From Pterobdella sp. o SKG-2022 (taxonomy: Eukaryota; Annelida; Clitellata; Hirudinida; Piscicolidae), in the NCBI GenBank assembly GCA_964035795.1, contig OZ038321.1:5088200-5152199 (forward strand): a stretch of DNA of 64,000 nucleotides. The letters run 5' to 3'. The translations under genes were made by a program, and so were the position numbers. Shown here piece by piece: positions 47,243 through 59,700 of the stretch (position 1 is its first letter; the number at the start of each line of letters is the position of its first letter). The notes under the pieces are model-generated. The model was not told the DNA's origin. It searched no databases and saw nothing but the letters and a program-made list of their open reading frames with translations.

Positions 47243-49190
47243 TGTGGTAAAATGAATAATGGATCAAATAGACAACGAATGCGCTTTAAAGGGCGTAAGT
47301 TTGTATTAAAGAAATTTTCAGACAAACCTTCAAAAGAAATATGGTGGTATTCGCCCAAGCGCCGTAGGAAATATCTTTCGTCGTCTGTTTCCAAATTATT
47401 GTTGCATTCAGTTATGAACTCGCTCAGAGAGGATCTGTTACCTTGTCAGTTGGGCGTTGGCGTCCGTTTTGGGTGTGAGTCAGCTGTTCATGCTACCCGT
47501 TCATTTATTAACCACTCAGTTGACCCTTAGGTGCTCTTGATACTTGATGTTTCTAACGCCTTCAATTCCAATGACCGCAAAATGTTCATTGCCGAGGTAG
47601 CTTCTCCAATACCGGTCTTTGTTTTTTTTAGTTAATGAAGCTTATTCCAATCCGTACACTCTCTTTGCTGGCGATCACTGTATACCTTCTTCAAGAGGTA
47701 TCCAACAAAGTGACCCTTTTGGTCCAGCACTTTTCGCATTGGCTGTCAACAAAATCGCCAAGGAAGTGTCAGTTGAGTTGAACATTTGGTATCTGGACGA
47801 TGCGACAATTGGCGGTCAGGTTAGCTCTGTCTTTAACGATGCAAAAAAACTTATTGAAACTTTTAATAAGATAGGCCTTCAAATGAACTCCAATAAATGT
47901 GAGCTGTTTATTTTAAACCATTCTGCGGACACGTACGTTGATACTGTCAAGTTGTTCTCTTCTATTTTGTCGTCAGTTTCCCTGCCTCTTCACCTCTTCT
48001 GGTCAGTTTTGGGTTCTCCCTTCACTCACGAAGCTATAGTTTCCATTCTTGATTCAAAATTAGGGAACATCCGTCGCCTTTGCTCTAAGTTAGAAGTTGA
48101 GCTTCATCACGCTTTCACTTTACTTAGAAATTGTTTCTCCATTCCAAAATTGGCTTACATTTTTCAAACGTGTCCCACCTCCTAACCGCTTTGGTGGTTT
48201 AGGTTTTAGATCAGCATCTATCGTTGCCATGCTTCCTCTCCTTCTTATATACATCTTCGAGTCTCGTTCGGCTCCTCCTTTCATCTGTTCTCGACGTTCA
48301 TGCGTCCAATGATCTTCAAGGGTTTGATCGTGACGTCGCATTAGCCAGGAAATCGTAGTCGAATCATTGCGGAGTTGCGCCATCAGAACTTTTGGGAAGT
48401 CAACAGAAATGAGATGAACTTTTGTGCGAGATCACTTTCAATGAGTTGCTTGTGGACGCAGACCAGTGGGACCGCGGTCGCCTTCTTGCTGCTAAGTCAG
48501 CACTCTCCGCTGCATGGTCGGAAGTTATGCCAATTCCCGCTTTGGAAAACCTTTTAGGTGCTGAAAAACTCCGGGTGGGGGTCGCACTTCGAATAGGAGC
48601 TAACACCTTTTGCGTCCCTACGTGCCCTTGTAAGTGCGGCATAAAGATGGACCCGAAAGTTTTTCACGGCCTTTCCTGTCGTCTGAACAAAGGCAGACTT
48701 TCAAGACATGCGTAAATCAATTCCATAATCAAGAGGTGTCTGGGTAAGATTGGTTTGCCTTCCATCCTCGAACCAACAGAACTCGACAAAGGCGACGGTC
48801 GTCGTCCAGATGGCATAACAATTTTTTCGTGGAAGCACGGAAAATGTTTGATCTGGGACTCTACGGTCGTCAACTCTTTCTCCAAGTCCCATTCTATTGC
48901 CTGTTCCATAGAGTCAGGGTTTGCTGCTGAAACCGCAGAAAAATCAAAAAGCCGCAAATATCAAGGCTCGGTGGGTAACTTCCTTTTCATACCTGTAGCA
49001 TATGAGACTACCGGTTGCTGCGGTCCCTTAACCGGTACTTTTGTCGAAGAGTTAGGCAGAAAACTTTCCGAGTCGACGGGAGACCCTCTGGAGACAGTTT
49101 AATTTCGTCAGAAGATCTTTTTGGCTATTTTCCGTGGCATGGCCAGCATCCTTTCTTGCCTCTGCCCTCTTTCCTCTCTCTTTAAAGTTA
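47243..49190 (+). pseudogene. R2-type (restriction-like endonuclease) LINE, 5'-truncated and frameshifted
   Basis: RT pieces: FGCESAVHATRSFIN, LLILDVSNAFNSNDRKMFIA, then GIQQSDPFGPALFALAV, the catalytic box WYLDDATIGG and MNSNKCELFI. Downstream is a CCHC-like knuckle (CPCKCGIKMDPKVFHGLSC) followed by RHA. Next comes a segment with RRPDG, LIWDSTVV and SKSRKYQGS, spaced like the PD-(D/E)xK nuclease of R2-group elements. It ends in an A-rich tail (TTAAAAAAAAAATT near 49188-49202). Frameshifts at about 47530-47620, 48185-48420 and 48715-48755 make it inactive. The nuclease call is an inference from motif order. Confidence 0.82.
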
Positions 49191-49202
49191 AAAAAAAAAT
49201 TA

Positions 49203-50184
49203 ATTTAATGGTTAATACGTTAACAAAATATATTAAATTCCAAATGATTTATTTTTATAAAAAGAAAAATTTTTATTAGTTTTATTGAAACTTTCCTCAA
49301 TTATTCTTCTTTCGTTTATTCTTTTTTCTGAAGATAATTGATATCATCATAAACTTATTTTTTAATTGCTAAATACTAATGAATTAGAAAAAAACATTCA
49401 TTTTTATTAACAAGTTAATAGCTCGTCATCGTAACTTCTGTTCAATTACATTGGATGGTCTGAATATTTACGGTTTTTTTGAAAAGAGAAAGTATCTATT
49501 CAAAAGGTCAAAATGCTCCATGATTGTTTTCTTGGTGTTAATTACCCTTAAAAAATATAGCTTTTCATGAGTTTCCATTCAAATATTTTCAGTGCTATTC
49601 AAATTTATAATGATAATAATAAGAAGCATAAGAACTATACTGATAAAGAAATAAGATTTTATTCAAAAATTTTTCATCTCAAAAGTCACAATACTTAATC
49701 TTTTATCAAATAGGATATATCAACCCATGACGGATTTTAAATATGTATATAAAAGTATACGTATAATCATATGTGAAGATTCATTAAGTAATGGAAATTT
49801 CCTTAAATCCTTTTTGAGTCAAGGAGCACATACATTCTTGTAGATACATTAAAGGTTATTTATTTCTTCATTATTTATTTTGATCAACTCAAGTTTTAAC
49901 GAAATTTTTTGATAGGTATTTTTTAATCTGAATTTATTATACACTAGATAATTGTTTTATTTTAATGCACTATCAGTTTGATCCACTTTTAATGTCTAAA
50001 CTTTCCTTTGATAAACTTTGATTGCGAAATAATCTGTATTCATTTTCGTTTATAACTGAGTTTTTTAGTTTTTAACAAGACATTTTTATCTTCAAGTAAA
50101 TACTAATAAAATAATGGACAGAAAAAACTTGTCATGACCATACTGCGGAATACCTTTTCTTTCGATAGACCCATTTTAATAAGT
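49203..50184. other. intergenic region upstream of the kinase
   Basis: AT-rich, no coding frame or repeat recognised. The kinase promoter should lie here. Confidence 0.5.
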
Positions 50185-53100
50185 ATGGTCTCAGACAACC
50201 AACAAAAGGAAACAACAGAAAATGTTTTTCTTTCTCAACAAGATGAAGTTTCCCAAAGATTTGATAAAAAATATGAAGTTCTTGGAATTTTAGGAACGTA
50301 AGCATTTAGCTAAATTTAGAAAATTCAGTGTAATTGCTAATTTTTTTTAACTAATTCAATAAATTTTGAGTACTCGTTAAGTGCAGTAACTTATTATTGT
50401 TAGGGGTATTAGCGGTGTTGTCAAGGAATGTAAATGTCGAAGAACTGGTCAAAGGTTTGCTGTAAAAATCGTGGACTTGGTAGGAGAAGATGATACATTA
50501 AGGGATTCCACAATTTCTGAAGTTTATCTACTTCAACAATTGACCAGCCATCCATACATCAGTAAATATCTTTCATATGATTCACTGAAATTTACTATTT
50601 TATCTATTATTACCACTTAAATCATGTTTGCAACAGTTGATCTGCATGAATCTTTCATATCTTCAACACATATTCTGTTTGTTATGGAGCTGTAAGTCAC
50701 CATTAGTTTAATTATTTTTCATTTCATAAAGGTTTATTTTTATTCCATAAATTCCAATTATCAAGAATACAAAAGTATTTAAATTAGAAATTTATAAAAA
50801 AATAAGCTTTAACATCAGTCTAATCATTTCATAATGTTGTTATACTTGAGTTAATTTCACATTTTTTTAAAAAAAACTTTATGGTGCTTCAAAAAATTAT
50901 TTTGTTAAATTTGAATTTTAAAATTTAAGAGTTTGCATATTCATGATAAAGTGTTCAATAATCCTAAATTTTTCAATGCTTTTGCTCAAGTACATTTTAA
51001 TATCATCCTCACCATCCTCTTTGCAATCTTATTTTTATATAATTTTGTGTAATAGATAAGTTAGAAAATAAAATTTTTTTGAATAAACTATAGCATTGTG
51101 TGATGAATGTGTATTTTTAGATAATGTCAATAAGGAGGTCTCTCCGAAATATAGGAAATCATACATACTAATATCAGCTATAAGGTTCACGTTGTTTTAG
51201 AGAGATTTTAAATATTTTTGTTTCAAGATAGGTTTTCTAATATGTAAGATAATATTTATCATACTTATTTAATCCATATTTCAATGATTTTGATGATAAC
51301 ATCAATTCAAAATGGTATATGGATGTTTTCTATTGGCGTTACTTAAAATTAAACTCATGTTAATTTATAAATGATTGCAAATTAAAGATGCACCAAGGAG
51401 TTGTTTGATGTGTTAACTGAGGTAGTGAGGTTGTCTGAAACAAGAACAAGGTTATTTTCATGTTATCATCATTAAAACAGTGTTTTTCAAATTAAACAGC
51501 AGGCAGTTTTATAGCTTAGGAAAATATAAAACATGAAAATTAGTTTTGTGTGCCAAAACATAAACTCTTATCTGAATTCCCATTATTCTGCAATCTCAAC
51601 TTTTGTATACAAGGCTGATATTATTTTTCCAATTAAGTGGCTCGTTTATGAACTACACCATAAGTAGTATCAATAATCTAGGTCAACTGCTGTCAACCCC
51701 CATTTACTGGGACATGTACTTCAAATGATTGACAATATTATGAAATCTAAAAGAATTTTTCAAGCTTTTGCGTGCGGTTTAAAAAAAGTATAAATCTAGT
51801 TATATTTTTTAGGCTGATTTTTTATCCTGCATAACATGTGAAGATAAAATACGATAAGTAGTAGAAAAATCTGTGAAACTTTCAAGAGAGTAGAGATAAA
51901 AGCTTGGAAAACACTGATGTTGAACATTAAAAACTTTATTGAGTAGTTTAGAGGATTTTAAATGTTTATGACGTCGCATTGCTCTAATCAATAGTATGGG
52001 AAACAAACAAAAAGTATTCATTTAACTAAATTCACTAATTTAAAATGCATTCCAGGCAAATAATGCGGCAATTGCTCACAGCCATAGAGTATATGCACTC
52101 AAAGAACATTGCTCACAGGGATATTAAGGTGACCACTTGAAATTTTATTAAAATTAAATATTTAACCAGCTTCAGTTCATATTGTTTTTTGTTAGGGCTT
52201 TTATTGTATCTTGAACTTGAAAGACATGCATTCCTCATATCTATTTCAAGCAAATAAGGAGTCTTTGTTTCAATACGCTTTTCATACAGACTTTCATTTG
52301 AAATAACTAAAAAATGAAATCAATACTATATGTGGTTATAGCATAAAAAAGCAGTGAGTTTCAGTTGGTTTTTAACGAGTCTATTCAATGCTTCTTGGTT
52401 TTTTTGAAGCGTTGGACTGAATTCTTGGTCTATACTACAAAACCCTTATTTCTCTTCTATGTTACTTATTGTGGAGGATAGACATGTTGTAAGTTATCGT
52501 TTACATGAACTACAATTAGTCGATCTTCTTTGTTATTCATATCAGTTTATTGATGCATTTTATATTCATATAATCAATTTTCATCAGCGTATTGATAACT
52601 CAGTGAATGCAGAACCTGTAATTTTTTGAATTATATATAAAATAAGTTTTTAAAGTTTCTAGTTAGAACACCTTGTGTAGTTGTGCTTGATCCCAGTTGC
52701 TTGTTATATGGGGTCTAGTTGGAAACCATCCAGTGTTTATAGTTTTTAATCTTTTCGTTCTATTAAGTGACAAGCTTCTTTTGACGTATTTTTAAAAAGA
52801 ATTAATGCAGTATTGAGTTTCCTATATAGCGGGATCTTATGAAGGGTAAGGAACATTTTCTTTTACAAAAGCTTACAGTGTGTTGAAGATTTTAGAATCA
52901 TATATTTTATAACAAAGATATTATATACATTTTTAGTTTGTGTGTTTTTATAAAATGTGCATCATTTAATGATATTTTTGTTTTCAATTGAAAAATATTT
53001 TAGATTTTAATCATTATTTATTTTATAGGCAGAGAACATTTTGATCGATAGCCAAAACAATATAAAAGTAACTGATTTTGGATTCGCTTCGAAGTTTGAA

Positions 53101-54749
53101 AAAGATGATTCGTTCACAGGTAAGAGAGGTTTTCCCATTTTTATTTTATATTTTTGTTGTATTCAAATAAATTATTCAATGTATAAGGCTAGACTGATTT
53201 CAGTTTATAAAGGTTAACAATCATTTCATGCGTATTATATTATATTGCTAAATATGTCTAAGTAATTGAGACGAGTTCTTTTCATATATTACGTGTATTA
53301 GTATTCAAAATAAAAAAAATTGAATTTCGAACACATTTTTCTAAGAATTAACGTAAAACTTCAAATTATCGAGACTCCAGATCCGTCGTTTCCACGTTCG
53401 GCATTTTTCTACTAAAACTGTTTTCACCAAGCCAAATGGCAACTATAACAAAACATCAGTCTGCCGATACCTTTTATCGTAGTTCATTTTTCTAAGGTTA
53501 TAATAAAAATCAGTCTATAATTACAGGCGTTAAGTTGACTGAATTTTTCTGGGGGTTTTCAAAAGACTTTCAGTTATTATATGCAAACTAATAGTAATAG
53601 TTTTGTGATAAACTCTAATTTATCAAACATTAAAGTTTTTTATGAGAATAATTTTTTTAAAACTCGTCATCACGATAAATAAATGAAAAATTTTATCCCA
53701 ACAAAAACAAAATACTTAATTTAATGATAATCTTCTTTAGCCAAAGCTTTTTGTTAACAATAATGTTACTTTGTTAACAAAAAAGCTTTGTTCTTAATAA
53801 AATTACCTTTATTGTTCTATTTAAGGAGATGAGGATTTTTTACATCGCCACCCACACAGTTTAACTTCCAGCCAATTAATATCCATATTTTAATGATGAA
53901 TCATGATAGCTTCATTTTGAAATCTACCAAAACATTTTTAATCAAATTTTTGTTTCCAATTCAAATATTCTATTGGCTTTCTGAATAATTCAAATTAAAT
54001 ATGAACTGTCCAATAATAGATCTGTGTGGCACCTTTGACTACCTCTCTCCAGAACTTGTGAAGAATCAACTCAGCAATGACCATCCCGGTTTCGGAAAAG
54101 CAATTGATTTGTTAGTTTTTTCAATTTTTGAATGAAAGTTTAAATTGATTAATAATATCCAGTTCCATTATTTGAGTATTGAATATAAACATAATTAGTA
54201 CTTGTAATGTTTGGATACTTATTGTGAATAGATTCAACGTTAAAACGCATTGTATCAGGTGGGCATGTGGTGTGTTGATGTACACATTACTACAAGGCAG
54301 CTCACCTTTTTGGGCTTCTGAAAAAGCTCAAGTTCTCAAAAACATTCTCAAAGCAAATTTCCTTTTTACACATCCTATTTGGAATGAGTATAGCAACCTT
54401 GCCAAAGATCTGGTTTGTCTCGTTATCATTTACTTTTTGCACACTTTGCTTAAAGAATAAAATATACACATTAGAGTCATTTCAATTATTATTTTCTCTT
54501 TAATATGAAATATTTATCATGTGAGTTCGACCTACAAAAAGCTTCAGGTTATTCAGTTAATAAAAGGATTTGATTTGTATTGTTTTAAAAGACTAAACTA
54601 AAAGTTTGTAACTCATAATTGGAACTTCCACTCAGATATCTCAGCTTTTGAAAGTGAATCCAAAAGAGCGTTTGAGTGCCACAAAGGCTCTGCACCACCC
54701 GTTTTTCTTCACCTGTCCATCGAATACCCTGCAAGCTTCACCAGTCTGA
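50185..54749 (+). CDS. phosphorylase kinase gamma-like Ser/Thr kinase, catalytic domain only
   Basis: The gamma subunit of phosphorylase kinase activates glycogen phosphorylase. Exons: 50185-50297, 50404-50561, 50637-50691, 51388-51450, 52056-52128, 53029-53119, 54020-54110, 54259-54412, 54636-54749. The 912 nt give 303 residues. YEVLGILGTGISGVVKECKC holds the Gly loop. AVKIVDL has the lysine (K59), HRDIKAEN the catalytic Asp (D152) and DFGF the metal-binding Asp (D170). The activation-loop end is LCGTFDYLSPELV. NDHPGFGKAIDLWACGVLMY and GSSPFWASEKAQVLKNILKA match PHKG closely. It ends soon after KERLSATKALHHPFF, so the calmodulin-binding tail of vertebrate PHKG (about 387 residues) is missing. 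HRDIKAEN replaces the usual HRDLKPEN. A related calmodulin-dependent kinase is less likely. Confidence 0.88.
51655..51750 (+). repeat. dispersed repeat, GACGTTAAAC family, 3'-end fragment in a kinase intron
   Basis: AATAATCTAGGTCAACTGCT and CATTTACTGGGACATGTACT match the family's 3' end. Confidence 0.6.
53370..53505 (-). repeat. dispersed repeat, GACGTTAAAC family, degraded reverse copy in a kinase intron
   Basis: GTCGTTTCCACGTTCGGC, AAGCCAAATGGCAAC and CAGTCTGCCGATACC are reverse-complement matches to the central part of copy 2. Confidence 0.55.
53735..53825 (-). mobile_element. short foldback-family element in a kinase intron
   Basis: It starts TAATCTTCTTTAGCCAAAGC, the reverse complement of the right end at 776-975, and finishes CTTAATAAAATTACCTTTAT, the reverse complement of the left end. 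The middle contains self-complementary AAGCTTTTTGTTAACAA blocks. At about 90 bp it is the shortest two-ended copy in the window. Confidence 0.65.
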
Positions 54750-55834
54750 GCTTTCTCATTTCATAATTATCAAATAATTATTTTACATATTTCTTATTTT
54801 TATTTGATTTTTCAAAGACCTTTTCATAAACATCCAACCATCTATGAAGTCACATCACAACAAACACGAAAGCTATAAGGTATAAGTAAGTGCTGGAATG
54901 ACGAAAGGTTGTACTCAAAATGTTACTCTAGACTGAAGCAACTACAAAAATATATTTTAAACCACCATCACTCAGAAGAAATAAAATTTGTGTTGCATTT
55001 TTAAGGTTTCTCATACTACGCTAACTGATTAGCTAAAAGTTTCGAAGAAAGTTGGAGGATATTACATAAAAAAGTCTTTAGTGAGACATGGTATAGGGAG
55101 GGTAATCTCTATAATAATGTGTCAAATAAAAAGAAAGAATGTTGAAATTGAACATTTAAAACAATGTTTCCAAAGATGTTGCTAGAACTTTCAAGACAAA
55201 GGTGGTGTCCAAAGTTCAAATCATATATTCATTCAACAAAAAACTTGGTAATAAAAATTTACACTGACATTTCAGAAGCTTTTCTTGGATCTGTTTTTGA
55301 TCTCGACTTCATAAATTATTAAATTTCAATATATTATTTCTATATGTAGTTGTTATTCTTTATGTTTAATTATTTTTTGCATAATTAGTGATCTTGGAAG
55401 GCAATGGGTTAAAGGTGATATAAAAAATCATTTTATGCAAGCATAAAGTGTTTGAACTTGTATTTAAAAACTGTTTGATCTTGCAGACCCGCAGTAAAAA
55501 TCCGAGAATACGAATCAAAGTAAGCTTTTATATTTTACATTTATTTATTAGTTTTTTTAAATATAAACTCGTTTCAGGGTGTTTTTCTCTTTGTATTCAC
55601 GTCTGTCGTTTTGAGAAAGCTCATCCCAAACACTGTGGTTTCAGAGTTCCAGGTTGTTAAGTGATGATCGTTTAAACACGATTTTTTAAAATTACTATGC
55701 TAAACTCCCAATTTCCGGAATTAAATTAGCTTTCAATAATTTTTTCATGTTTCTTTTAGAAATACTTCCAAAAAATCTGGTATAAAGTATATATGTGAGG
55801 GGTAGCATATATATGTGGAAACTCCTGAAATTTA
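54750..55834. other. region between convergent kinase and proline dehydrogenase genes
   Basis: AT-rich. It should hold the kinase 3' UTR. AATAAA strings occur near 54980, but none could be assigned with confidence. Confidence 0.45.
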
Positions 55835-56045
55835 TGCCGCTATAGTCATGTCCGTAATTGCCCCGTATACCTCAACAGGCCAGTGATGACCCGTATGGTG
55901 CACGACCATTCAGAAGACTGATCGACTACGGGGCCTTCAAGATATACGGCCATTGGGTGAACAGGGACTCGAACCAGTCCAGGGAACTGCTCTTTCAAAA
56001 CACCGTCTACTGTGATACTTTGCCGTGATAACGAATCGGGATAAT
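55835..56045 (-). repeat. possible tRNA-derived SINE
   Basis: A GC-richer island in AT-rich DNA. On the minus strand it carries GGACTGGTTCGAGTCCCTG, a tRNA T-arm/B-box sequence. The preceding 50-60 bases (CGGCAAAGTATCACAGTAGA onwards) could be a diverged tRNA 5' half. About 140 bp of non-tRNA body follows. I could not fold a complete functional tRNA with a clear anticodon. No second copy was found in the window. Confidence 0.45.
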
Positions 56046-56771
56046 TATAAACCGTTATATAAAATTTAGTCTCAAGGGTAGTTTTTTTTGCTATTTGTAT
56101 TTAAAGTTCATGACTCAAACATTTCGTATTCACGTAATCTAACTATCTTTACATTTTTACTAGTCTGCATTTTAAGATAATTACTAAAATTACTTAATCA
56201 GGTTGTTTTATGATTATATACCCGTGGTATTATTGACTAATTCACTGATCTATTCAATTGTTAACTTAACGGAGACAGACCAAGCCAACAATTAATGATG
56301 AAAACTAAGACGCAGTTGTTCTCATCTTGTACGAAGCTTTTTTAACAGCACTAACCGTGTGATTTATATCAAATGTTACCTTACGTATGTAACGAAGTTT
56401 TATATAAAGGGAATAAACTACATCATTGGTCAGTGATTGGATCAGGAATCATTTCATTTACTTATATTTTAGGTGAATTATGTCTATGCTGAAATGTTTG
56501 CTGAATACCATATTTTTACCTTTGTAGATTTAATTTTTTGCGATTGATTGACAAAATGCTCCCTGAGTATGCCGAAAATCAAAATAAAATATTGAAAGTA
56601 GTTTTGGTCTGAGTTAAATCTAAAATTTTATTGTTCAAAAACTCAAGTTCATCGAGGTACCGATTATAAGAGGTTAAAATATACAAAACGTGATATCCAA
56701 GGTGATAAAATGTAATAAGACGATCGCTATGTAAGTCAGTTAGTGTTAGTTCTGCCTCAAAATCTGGCCTA
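56046..56771. other. 3' flank of proline dehydrogenase
   Basis: AT-rich; no feature supported. Confidence 0.45.
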
Positions 56772-59700
56772 TTAGCTGCTCAAATTCTTCGAAATGGTAT
56801 GACCATTGTTTTGGTCGAGCACATCCGGGCTTGGAGGCTTGTGGAACCATTGGAATCTTGAAAACCTTCTCCACATTTCCGACAAAAGCATTTTTTTCTC
56901 TTTTTTCACTTTACTCAAAATTCCTCGGTTTTCAAGAGCTCTTCTGCTCAAATACGGCAAAACCTCCTCCACCGGTCCATAAGGTACATACTTGTACACC
57001 GAGTATCCTGCCTGTCCTGTTGTGTTGTTTTAGTTCGCAGTAAAAACTTTTTTTAAAATATTCATATCTCATATTCAAATCAAAACACTTAAAAGTTTTT
57101 TATTCGAAGAAGCTTTTCCACCCAGTCTCTTTCTCTGATCACTATTTTATCCAATCTTCTTTCCCTGCCAGCCCCATTAAACTCTCCTCTACTGTTAAGG
57201 TATCTACTCGCTCTTGGTCTCAACTTGACAAAACACTTTTCATCCAACTTCTTTCGGCTTCTTCTTTTGACTCTTCCTCTTTCACTGACGTTGATGACTT
57301 TTTTCTTGCTCTAGACTCTCTTCTCACTAATACTTTGAATGTGCTTCTTCCCATTAAATCTTTTACCTACCGTCTTTCCTCTTTCAAAGCTCCTTGGTTT
57401 GATGGTGAATGCGTCACATCCAAACGTACTTTACGCAAGCTCGAACGTTCTTATCGTTCCTTTCCCTCTTCTTCCTTTCATGTTCTTTGGCTTTCTCACC
57501 TATCAACCTATCGCTCTCTCCTCCACTCCAAACATTCAAATTTTCTTATTTCTTCCATCAACTCTGCTTCCTCTTCATCCTCTCGTTGGAAAAATCTCAA
57601 TCGCATTCTCTCCAAACAATCGCCTCCTCCTCCTTTTCCTTCCCAAGATTTTCAGGACTATTTTCACAACAAGATTCTTTCTATTAGAACTAATCGATCA
57701 TCTCACACTCCTCCAGCGCCTTCTCCTGCCTCTGTCTCTCTTTCTCACTTTTCACCCATCACCTTCACAGACCTCATGTCCATCATCAAATCTGAATCTT
57801 CATTTTCCTGCTCCCGTGACCTTAAGGATTTTTCCTTTTTCTTCTTCTATCGCATCATTCTCAAGCTTATAAACCTTTCTCTAGCTACTTCTAAATTTCC
57901 CACCTCTTTTAAATCATCTATCGTTACTCCAATACTGAAAAAACCTTCTCTCGATCCTTCTATCATCTCCAACTACCGTCTTTTTACTAACCTTTCCTTT
58001 CTTTCCAAAATTCTCGAAAAAGCTATTTACCTTCAACTTTCAAACTTTCTTCTTTCTAACAATCTTCTTCCCTCTACCCAATCCGGCTTTCGACCCTCTC
58101 ACTCTACTGAAACCTGCCTTCTAAAAATCTCTAATGATGCTCTTCTAGCTTCTGACTCTGGTAAGCTTTCTCTTCTCCTTTCTCTTGGCTTCTCTTCTGC
58201 TTTTGATACTGTCAACCACTCACTTTTACTGCAGCATCTCAACTCCTTTTTCGGTATTTCCGGCTCCTCACTTTCCTGGCTTACTTCCTATCTTTCTAAC
58301 CGTTCTTCCGCTGTTTCTATTAACAACTCTTCTTCTCCTCTCTCTGTTCCTTTTGATGTTTCTCAGAGACCTCTTCTCTTTATTCTTTATACCTCTCATC
58401 TCCCTTGTCTCATCCAATTTTTCTCTTTTCAAAGTCAGTTTTTTGCCGACGACACCTACATCTTCTCTTCTTTTCCTCTTTCTTCCCTTTCTTCTATTCT
58501 TGAAAAGCTTAGTCTCTGTCTCTCTTTTATTCTTTCATGGAGTGACTCCATGCAGCTAAAACTTAATTCCTCAAAATTTAATTTTATCTATCTTTCTAAA
58601 CCTAAATCTCTTCCTTCCTCTCTCCCTCCCATTATGATCTCTGACCTAACTATCTATCCCTCCTCCACTATTCGCTGTCTTGGCTTTCTTCTCAATTCAT
58701 TTTTTTCTTTTAATCCTCAAATTCTCTCTGTTGCTTTTTCTTGTTTTTATCACCTACGTCGTATCAGACAGATCTCTTCTTATCTCGATGATGCCTCTCT
58801 TAAGGTTCTTGTCTGCTCTCTTGTTCTCTCCCGACTTGATTATTGCAATTTTTTGTACTTTAATCTTCCTAAATCTACTCTCTACCCTCTAATTAAAGCT
58901 TTCAACTCTGCTGCACGCCTGGTCTCTCATACTTCTAAATTCTCCCACATCTCTCCATCTCTTGTCGATCTTCACTGGCTACCTCCTCACTTTCGCTTTT
59001 CTTTCGAAATCTGTACTCTCATGTACAAAATTTCTCATTCTAATTCGCCTTCCTATCTTTCTAACCTCTTACTCCCTCTTAAACGTGCCGGCCTACGATC
59101 TTCTACTCGTTCTCAACTTTTCATTTTCTCTCTCCCACTCCTATGCTAAATCTGCTTTTTCTTTTTTTGGTCCACTTCTCTGGAACTCTCTTCCTCCTAA
59201 TCTTAAAGCTTCTTCTTATCCTATTTTTCTTAGAAATTTAAAAGCCTTTTTTTAAGCAGTTTATAGCAGAGCGCCTTTGAACGACGCGTAAAAGACACTA
59301 GACAAATAACTAATTATTAATATTATTATAAGATGAATTTAAATTATCAAATAGAGGTACAAAGAAAAAAACTAATGTTTTAAGAAAAAAAAAATTTTAA
59401 ATAAAGCTCAAAATCTGATTGAGGGTGTTCAAATTAAAATACAACAAACAAATTTTTATAAATGTTAACAATAAGACACTTTTTATGATTATTAACTCAT
59501 TGGGTCTTCATTTAAGCACACATGCTTGCCAATAATGGACTTTTATTAAGCATTTGGTGAAGGCTTACATTGTCTAGATCTCTAAACAATAAGAGAATGA
59601 CAAGCTATTCAATAATATTTCATACTATTTTCTATAAGTAAAAAGAATTTCTGATATTTCAATAAAATTAAAAATAAAACATTCTTTAAAAAATTTGATT

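Noticed and set aside
57339..59255. Several other plus-strand Leu/Ser/Phe-rich frames inside the LINE
   Set aside because: They are shadow frames caused by the pyrimidine-rich coding strand; the frame with RT motifs is the real one. The last one (58962-59255) only carries the frame-shifted C-terminal end.
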